Shown piece by piece: positions 1 to 4,285 of a stretch of DNA of 8,339 nucleotides. Under the pieces are notes generated by a model. That model had not been told where the DNA came from and did not search any database. It saw only the letters and a list, made by a program, of their open reading frames with translations. The stretch's first letter is position 1; each line of letters begins with the position of its first letter. This stretch comes from an uncultured Clostridia bacterium. GTDB lineage: Bacteria > Bacillota > Clostridia > Oscillospirales > CAG-272. The DNA lies in the NCBI GenBank assembly GCA_947306035.1, contig CAMZFG010000029.1, positions 1 to 8,339 on the forward strand, given 5' to 3'. A program made the position numbers and the translations under genes.

Positions 1-120
1 CGCGTCGTCGGTCGTCTGCCCGTCTGCGGGAGCGGTCGGCGTTTTGGCGCAGCCCGCCGAAAAAGCAAGAGCCAGCAGCAGCAAAACGGAAAGTATGCGC
101 GTCCATGTTCCGGTCTTCAT
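1..120 (-). CDS. Putative lipoprotein, N-terminal 40 residues only (cut by window edge)
   Basis: The frame begins at ATG 120 and stays open to the left edge, giving 40 residues. They form a lipoprotein signal peptide: a basic start (MKTGTWTR), a hydrophobic core (ILSVLLLLALAF) and a lipobox-like SAGC with the lipidated Cys at residue 24. A low-complexity Thr/Pro/Ala/Asp linker (AKTPTAPADGQTTDDA) follows, as is usual just after the anchor. The -3 position of the lipobox is Ser rather than the more common Leu, so the cleavage site is good but not perfect. AAAGGA lies 6 bases upstream. The gene starts 38 bases after the fusion gene and, with no terminator visible between them, is probably in the same operon. 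The mature domain is outside the window, so the function cannot be told; a solute-binding protein or an envelope sensor are only guesses. Confidence 0.75.
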   Translation of the reverse strand, partial: MKTGTWTRILSVLLLLALAFSAGCAKTPTAPADGQTTDDA

Positions 121-126
121 GCCATG

Positions 127-132
127 TCCTTT
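127..132 (-). promoter_or_regulatory. Ribosome binding site of the lipoprotein gene
   Basis: On the minus strand this reads AAAGGA, 6 bases before ATG 120. A nearer ATG at 125 is out of frame and stops after two codons (ATG GCA TGA), so it is not the start. Confidence 0.55.
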
Positions 133-158
133 CAACGCCGCTTTTCGCGCCGCGTGAT

Positions 159-1751
159 CTACCATTTTTTCTGCAGCGTCAGAATATTGTGCCCGTTCTC
201 AAAGGCGTAACCGACCCCGTCCATGACCTTTTTGGTCAGAAAGATACCAAGGCCGCCGATCTCCCGTTCGTCCGCCGTCAGCGTCACGTCGGGGTCGGCT
301 TTGGAGAGCGGGTCGTAGGGTCTGCCGCCGTCGATAAAAGTCAGCGTCAGCGTCTTTTCATCGGGCGCGCACAGCGCGCGCACGGTCACATCGCCCGTGC
401 CGGGGGCGTAGGCGTAGTGCGCGATATTGACGAACACTTCCTCCACGGCCAGATCGATCTGCATGACCGTTTTCGGGGGGCAGCCCGCCTTTTGCAGCCG
501 CTCGCCGATAAAGTCAGTCACCTCCGGGAGACATTCTTCCTTTGCCGCCACGGTCAGTTCGTCCGCGCGCTCCGGCACCGGCACGTCAAAGGTCAGCGTA
601 TCCACGCGTTCGAGCAGCGGGAGCAGGCGCGAGAACCACAGGCCGCGCTCGGCCTCGTCCCGCCGTGCGTCCCCGCTCGGGAACAGGCATTTCCAATCAT
701 ACAGATAGGCGTAGGAAAGGCAGCGGATCTTGTCTTCGACGGCGTTGATCTTTGCCTCGTCGTTCGTGCCGAAGTAGGCGACCAGCGTCTTATGCCAGAA
801 GCGGTCTGCCGTGGCCTGGTCGTAGCCCTGAAAGCGCAGGATCTCGCCGGGGTCGTACTCGGAATAGCCCCGATACGCGTTATACATATGCAAAAACTCA
901 AATACGGGGTGACCCACCGAGAGCGTATCCATATCGATCAGCAGCGTTTCGCCGCCCGCCCACATCACGTTTTTGGTGTGGCAGTCGCCGTGCACCAGAC
1001 AGTCGCTCTCGGGTATGGCCTCTGCCATTTTCATCAGTTTGCGCCCGAGTTCCTCCGGCAGGTGAGCCGCCGTGCGCGCCACGGCCGACAGCGTTTTTTG
1101 CCTGATCGAGGGCAGTTTGCCCGCCGGCGCGTGGATGGCGTGCAGTTTTTTCAGGATCGCGACGTATTCCGCCACGCAAAGATCCATTTTCTCCGGCTCT
1201 TTGGCCAGTATATCGGAGAACGAGCGGGCGTCGAGCAGCTCGAACACCGAGCCGTAACCGTCGCCCACGCGCACCACGTCGTAAGAAATGGCCGTGGGCA
1301 CGCCCAGCACCAGCGCCAGTTTGGCCAACTCACGCTCCCGACGAATGTCGTCCGGTGCCTCCGCGTTTTTATACGTTTTGATGACCGTGTCGCGGTCTAT
1401 GCGGTACACTTTGCCGTTGTACCCTTCGCCGATGACCTCACAGCCCTCGACCGACACCGTGCGATATGCCCGCTCCACCCGCATCATTTCGGTAAAGCCG
1501 GTCACGTCGAAAATGTCGTAAACGTCGGGGCTGACGTTGACGACGGCCAGGTCGGGGCAGGTCTTTTTCAGGCGCAGGATCACGCGCAGACCGGCGCTGG
1601 AGATATAGGTAAGGTCGGCCGCGTCCAGCACCACGGGGCCGGTGTGCCCCGCCCGTTTTTCGGCGATGTCCCGCTCGACCGCGGCGGCGTTGGCGGAGTC
1701 GACGCGCCCCGAAAGGGGGATCGTACACACAGCGTTTCGCTCGTTCGTCAT
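159..1751 (-). CDS. Three-domain fusion: STAS antagonist, APH-like kinase, RsbW-type HATPase
   Basis: A 530-residue cytoplasmic protein with three recognisable parts. Residues 1-95 are a STAS domain with the acceptor-serine segment TYISSAGLRVIL (likely Ser52) and the terminal FDVTGFTEM. Residues about 103-385 are an aminoglycoside-phosphotransferase/choline-kinase-type fold: Gly-rich loop IGEGYNGKVYRI (107-118), Lys125 in VIKTYK, catalytic loop HGDCHTKN (254-261, Asp256 and Asn261) and metal-binding Asp273 in LIDMD. Residues about 395-530 are an RsbW/SpoIIAB-like ATPase: N-box with Glu438 and Asn442, G1 box DGGRPYDPL (474-482), G2 box IGGLGI (498-503). All catalytic residues appear intact. 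The middle part resembles, from memory, the phosphotransferase family TIGR02172; this was not searched. It starts at ATG 1751, overlapping the phosphatase stop. The STAS and kinase-switch parts normally act as separate proteins; here they could act on each other in cis, with the APH-like kinase as possible output. Its substrate is unknown, and nothing points specifically to drug resistance. Confidence 0.93.
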   Translation of the reverse strand: MTNERNAVCTIPLSGRVDSANAAAVERDIAEKRAGHTGPVVLDAADLTYISSAGLRVILRLKKTCPDLAVVNVSPDVYDIFDVTGFTEMMRVERAYRTVSVEGCEVIGEGYNGKVYRIDRDTVIKTYKNAEAPDDIRRERELAKLALVLGVPTAISYDVVRVGDGYGSVFELLDARSFSDILAKEPEKMDLCVAEYVAILKKLHAIHAPAGKLPSIRQKTLSAVARTAAHLPEELGRKLMKMAEAIPESDCLVHGDCHTKNVMWAGGETLLIDMDTLSVGHPVFEFLHMYNAYRGYSEYDPGEILRFQGYDQATADRFWHKTLVAYFGTNDEAKINAVEDKIRCLSYAYLYDWKCLFPSGDARRDEAERGLWFSRLLPLLERVDTLTFDVPVPERADELTVAAKEECLPEVTDFIGERLQKAGCPPKTVMQIDLAVEEVFVNIAHYAYAPGTGDVTVRALCAPDEKTLTLTFIDGGRPYDPLSKADPDVTLTADEREIGGLGIFLTKKVMDGVGYAFENGHNILTLQKKW

Positions 1752-3235
1752 ATCGTATTCTCCCGGGCGGCGCCCATGTACTTGAAAGCAAGCATGGTCA
1801 GGTCGTCGAATTGCTCCGCCCCTTTGACGAAATCGTCCACAGCGGCGCGCACGTTCTGCAGCACCGCGTCGGGTGCGGCGGCCGGCGCCGCGTTCAAAGC
1901 CGCCAGCAGGCGCTCCGTGCCGAACATGGCGCCCTCGGCGTCGGTGGCCTCCGGCACGCCGTCGGTGTAAAGGAACAGGGCCGCGCCCGGTTCCAGCGTC
2001 AGTTCGTATTCCCCGTACCGGACGCCGTCCATGCCGCCTATGACGAAGCCGTGCTTGTCTTTGATGAGTTCATAAGCCCCGTCGGCGTGCTTCAGGATCG
2101 GATATTCGTGCCCCGCGTTGGCGGCGGTCAGTTTGCCCGTCGATATTTCGAGAATGCCGAGCCAGACCGTGACGAACATCTCCTCGCGATTGTGCGCGCA
2201 AACGGCGGCGTTGGCGGCGGTCAGGATCTGCGCCGGCGATTTGCCCGCCATGGCGTTGTTGGCCAGAATGATCTTGGACGCCATCATAAAGAGGGCCGCC
2301 GGCACGCCTTTGCCCGACACGTCGGCCATGACCATGCAAAGGTGGTCGTCGTCGATCAGAAAGAAGTCGTAAAAATCTCCCCCGACCTCTTTGGCGGGGT
2401 CCATGGCGGCGTAAATGTCGAATTCCCGCCGGTCGGGAAACGCCGGATAGATATTCGGCAGCATATCCGCCTGAATGCGGGTCGCCAGATCCAGTTCGGA
2501 CTTGATGCGGGCGGTCTTGACGTCTTTTTCGTGCTGCGAGGTCACCATGTCGCGGCCGCGCCGCGCGATGTTGCAGCTGATGACCGAAACGATGGAGAAC
2601 ATCAGCCAGCGCGGAAAGTAGTCGTAGAGCATGGTGTTGATCGTCAGCATCCTGTCGTCGGAGATCTTCTGCACCGCCTCGCCGAGAAAGCCGCCCGTGG
2701 CGATGATCTCGGTGCCGGCCGGCGCGGTGACGATGTTGATGTTGATCATGCCGTGCGTGGCGCCCCAGGCGGCCGAGCAGGCAAAGACCACGGTGGTGAC
2801 CAGCGACGTGAACACGGTCAGCCGCCGCGAAAAGTAGCGGCTGCTGAGTACCACGGGGATCACCATGAGAATGGCGGCCTTGTGCGTCAGCACGCTGTCA
2901 AGGCGCGCGTACACGATGACCAGACCCAGCATCAGCAGGTGCTTGAGCCACCACGCGTCGTACTTGACGGCGCGGCACACGATCAAAAGGATCAGCACCT
3001 CGACGATGGCCTGGATAAAGGGCGGGAATACGGACGAAAGCGGCAGCAAAAACACGCCCGCCGCCGTCAGGATCAGCAGCAGTACCAGCAGAATGCCGCT
3101 GCAAAGTAAGGTCAGCGCGCCGAGGCGGTTGGCCTGTACTTCCGTTTCGTGGAACATCTCGTCCGCCGTCAGCCGCAGCCGCAGCCGGCGCCAGAAAGTG
3201 TCCCGTTTTTCCCGCGCGTCCGTTTGCCCGTTCAT
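1748..3235 (-). CDS. Membrane-bound SpoIIE/RsbU-family PP2C serine phosphatase
   Basis: Predicted to dephosphorylate STAS antagonists in a partner-switching circuit. The N-terminal half (about 38-222) is a membrane region with about six hydrophobic segments (near 38-66, 72-92, 98-112, 118-135, 138-160 and 208-222) and a stretch of about 45 residues before the last helix that may face outside. A linker helix (about 235-260, containing SELDLATRIQADMLP) is the standard connector of RsbU-type enzymes. The catalytic domain (about 262-488) keeps the metal-binding acidic residues: EVGGDFYD with Asp287, ADVSGKG with Asp305, YTDG with Asp425 and FDDLT with Asp477/Asp478. The NAGHEYPIL motif (about 373-381) is also typical. 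It starts at the ATG overlapping the STAS stop and ends in TGA overlapping the next ATG (1748-1751), so it sits between two STAS-containing genes, both plausible substrates. The signal sensed by the membrane part is unknown. Confidence 0.94.
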   Translation of the reverse strand: MNGQTDAREKRDTFWRRLRLRLTADEMFHETEVQANRLGALTLLCSGILLVLLLILTAAGVFLLPLSSVFPPFIQAIVEVLILLIVCRAVKYDAWWLKHLLMLGLVIVYARLDSVLTHKAAILMVIPVVLSSRYFSRRLTVFTSLVTTVVFACSAAWGATHGMININIVTAPAGTEIIATGGFLGEAVQKISDDRMLTINTMLYDYFPRWLMFSIVSVISCNIARRGRDMVTSQHEKDVKTARIKSELDLATRIQADMLPNIYPAFPDRREFDIYAAMDPAKEVGGDFYDFFLIDDDHLCMVMADVSGKGVPAALFMMASKIILANNAMAGKSPAQILTAANAAVCAHNREEMFVTVWLGILEISTGKLTAANAGHEYPILKHADGAYELIKDKHGFVIGGMDGVRYGEYELTLEPGAALFLYTDGVPEATDAEGAMFGTERLLAALNAAPAAAPDAVLQNVRAAVDDFVKGAEQFDDLTMLAFKYMGAARENTI

Positions 3236-3528
3236 TCGATGGTCAGAATGTCGGCAAAGCCCGTGACTTCAAAGATCTCCATCACGGTCTCGTTCACGCC
3301 CCGCACGATCATTTTTCCGCGCGCGTTCATGGCCTTCTGCGCCGAGAGCAGCACGCGCAGACCCGCCGAAGAAATGTACTCCAGCGCCGAAAGATCAAAG
3401 GTCAGTTCGGTCACGCCGGGCAGAGAGGTCTGCAGTTCTTTTTCCAGTTCGGGCGCCGTCAGGGTGTCCAGGCGTCCTGCCGGGGCGATCGTCAGCGCCC
3501 CGCCGTTTTTCGTTTTGTTGATCGTCAT
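3232..3528 (-). CDS. STAS-domain anti-sigma factor antagonist (RsbV/SpoIIAA-like)
   Basis: A single STAS domain of 98 residues, the usual size of RsbV and SpoIIAA. In this family the protein binds the switch kinase when unphosphorylated and is released when a serine is phosphorylated. Aligned to SpoIIAA around its Ser58, the acceptor here is Ser54 in EYISSAGLRVLL (51-62 plus flank). The order strand (ALTIAPAGRLDT, 11-22), helix (TAPELEKELQ), strand (ELTFDLSALEYI), helix (SSAGLRVLLSAQKAM), strand (KMIVRG) and final helix (TVMEIFEVTGFADI) covers the whole fold. The ATG at 3528 is preferred over an upstream TTG (3549) because a good AAAGGA precedes it. Its TGA overlaps the phosphatase ATG (ATGA at 3232-3235), which points to coupled translation with the likely activating phosphatase. 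The family call is very secure; the target sigma factor or other output is not in the window. Confidence 0.95.
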   Translation of the reverse strand: MTINKTKNGGALTIAPAGRLDTLTAPELEKELQTSLPGVTELTFDLSALEYISSAGLRVLLSAQKAMNARGKMIVRGVNETVMEIFEVTGFADILTIE

Positions 3529-3533
3529 ATCCG

Positions 3534-3543
3534 TTTCCTTTCC
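3534..3543 (-). promoter_or_regulatory. Ribosome binding site fixing the STAS gene start
   Basis: On the minus strand this reads GGAAAGGAAA. Its AAAGGA core sits 7 bases before ATG 3528. It lies inside the reading frame if the in-frame TTG at 3549 were used, so it argues for the ATG as the start. Confidence 0.6.
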
Positions 3544-3553
3544 GCACAATGGC

Positions 3554-4156
3554 TCAAAAATTTTTGTAAACGATGATCTCGACGCTGCGCCCCACGATGC
3601 GCACCTTGACGTCGTCGGCGATATTGGCGACGATGGATCTTTCCAGTTCGTCCCACTCTTCGGTCGCCGCCTCGCCGTCGCCGAGGTGCTTCTGCGCCTC
3701 CCGGCGGTAGTCGGTCATAGACCAGATCATGGTGTTTTCGCTGATGTAGCCGCCCATGGTGTCGACGGGGCAGTAGTACCCCGCGTAAGGAAAGGCGTCT
3801 TTGGCGTTGATCAGCAGATTGGCGATCATCACGCGGATCTTGCCCATCACGCCGCGGGCGGCCTCGTTTTTGCCGCTGGCGGAAGCGGCCAGCAGCTGCC
3901 GCTTCATATCGGCCGTCATTTCGACGCGCGCTTTCATGTGCAGTTCAAACCGCCTGCCCTCGTGTTCAAGCCAGTAATCGGCCGAAACCGTGCCGGCAAT
4001 GCCGCGCAGCATACCGAACAACTCCTCCGACAAAAGCCGCAGGTGCAAAAGGTCTTTGCGCGACAGGCCCTCGCCTTCGCCGAGCGCCTCGGTCAGGGCC
4101 AGCGCTTCCCTGACGCCGACGTTCCCGTCGGCCACGACAACAACGTTCGTTTTCAT
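3554..4156 (-). CDS. Degenerate anti-sigma (RsbW/HATPase)-like protein, 200 residues
   Basis: I do not recognise a named family with certainty. Residues 36-53 (LLHLRLLSEELFGMLRGI) resemble the N-box helix of RsbW/SpoIIAB ATPases, but the Asn expected four residues after the Glu is Met49. No DxGxP (G1) or GxGL (G2) ATP-binding box can be seen, whereas the fusion protein at 159-1751 has all three. Residues 57-80 read as paired beta strands (YWLEHEGRRFELHMKARVEM) and 93-115 as a Gly-containing helix (GVMGKIRVMIANLL). A charged C-terminal part (about 150-200) ends in KVRIVGRSVEIIVYKNF. There is no signal peptide or membrane helix, so it is cytoplasmic. The ATG at 4156 has GAAAGGG 7 bases upstream. 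It lies 25 bases before the STAS gene, as an RsbW-type partner would. It may bind STAS proteins without phosphorylating them; that role is inference from the gene order and the weak N-box likeness. Confidence 0.8.
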   Translation of the reverse strand: MKTNVVVVADGNVGVREALALTEALGEGEGLSRKDLLHLRLLSEELFGMLRGIAGTVSADYWLEHEGRRFELHMKARVEMTADMKRQLLAASASGKNEAARGVMGKIRVMIANLLINAKDAFPYAGYYCPVDTMGGYISENTMIWSMTDYRREAQKHLGDGEAATEEWDELERSIVANIADDVKVRIVGRSVEIIVYKNF

Positions 4157-4170
4157 GTTTTTTCCCTTTC

Positions 4171-4263
4171 TTATACGATGTGCGGAATGTCCGTAAATCC
4201 GGTCACTTCCGGAATTTCCATCATGGTCTTGCCGTTCCCGGGGTTTTTTCCAATGTTCTGCAT
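4171..4263 (-). pseudogene. Remnant or micro-ORF matching the C-terminal end of a STAS domain (30 codons)
   Basis: A small reading frame in the gap between the permease and the next gene encodes 30 residues. The last 17, MMEIPEVTGFTDIPHIV, align without gaps to the end of the STAS protein at 3232-3528 (VMEIFEVTGFADILTIE), with 10 of 17 identical. The DNA also aligns: about 35 of 47 bases match by my hand count. The ATG at 4263 has a run of six G (4272-4277) 8 bases upstream, so it could be translated, and its TAA is directly followed by the next gene's GAAAGGG. The bulk of a STAS fold, including the phosphorylated-serine segment, is missing. Two prolines replace conserved hydrophobic positions (IF to IP, IL to IP), which suggests decay. 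The likely reading is the tail of a duplicated STAS gene left after a deletion; a short peptide that keeps translation coupled is the alternative. The homology is clear; the status is uncertain. Confidence 0.6.
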
Positions 4264-4285
4264 GCCCTTTTCCCCCCGATCCCGT

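Noticed and set aside
121..158. Possible terminator between the fusion gene and the lipoprotein gene
   Set aside because: The stretch is GC-rich (CGCGGCGCG, GCGGCG), but the arms are not good inverted copies and no T-run follows. It also carries the ribosome binding site of the next gene.
590..1440. An aminoglycoside-resistance enzyme
   Set aside because: The HGDCHTKN and LIDMD motifs show the APH-like fold only. This fold covers many kinases, and the fusion with STAS and ATPase domains in a regulatory operon argues against a drug-resistance role.
105..1970. A 621-codon open frame on the plus strand opposite the fusion and phosphatase genes
   Set aside because: It is rich in Arg, His, Gln, Gly and Val with no motif or fold, and lies exactly antisense to well-supported domains. 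It is the usual by-product of GC-rich third codon positions on the other strand. The same holds for 1811-3109, 3149-5347 and 5588-6469 on the plus strand.
3170..3187. Three tandem CAGCCG units
   Set aside because: They lie in the phosphatase coding sequence and encode alternating Arg and Leu in its N-terminal basic segment. Eighteen bases of repeat is too short to call a functional repeat.
3529..3549. TTG at 3549 as start of the STAS gene
   Set aside because: The good AAAGGA site would then lie inside the coding part, and the added residues MCGKETD are not part of a STAS fold. ATG 3528 gives the normal family length.
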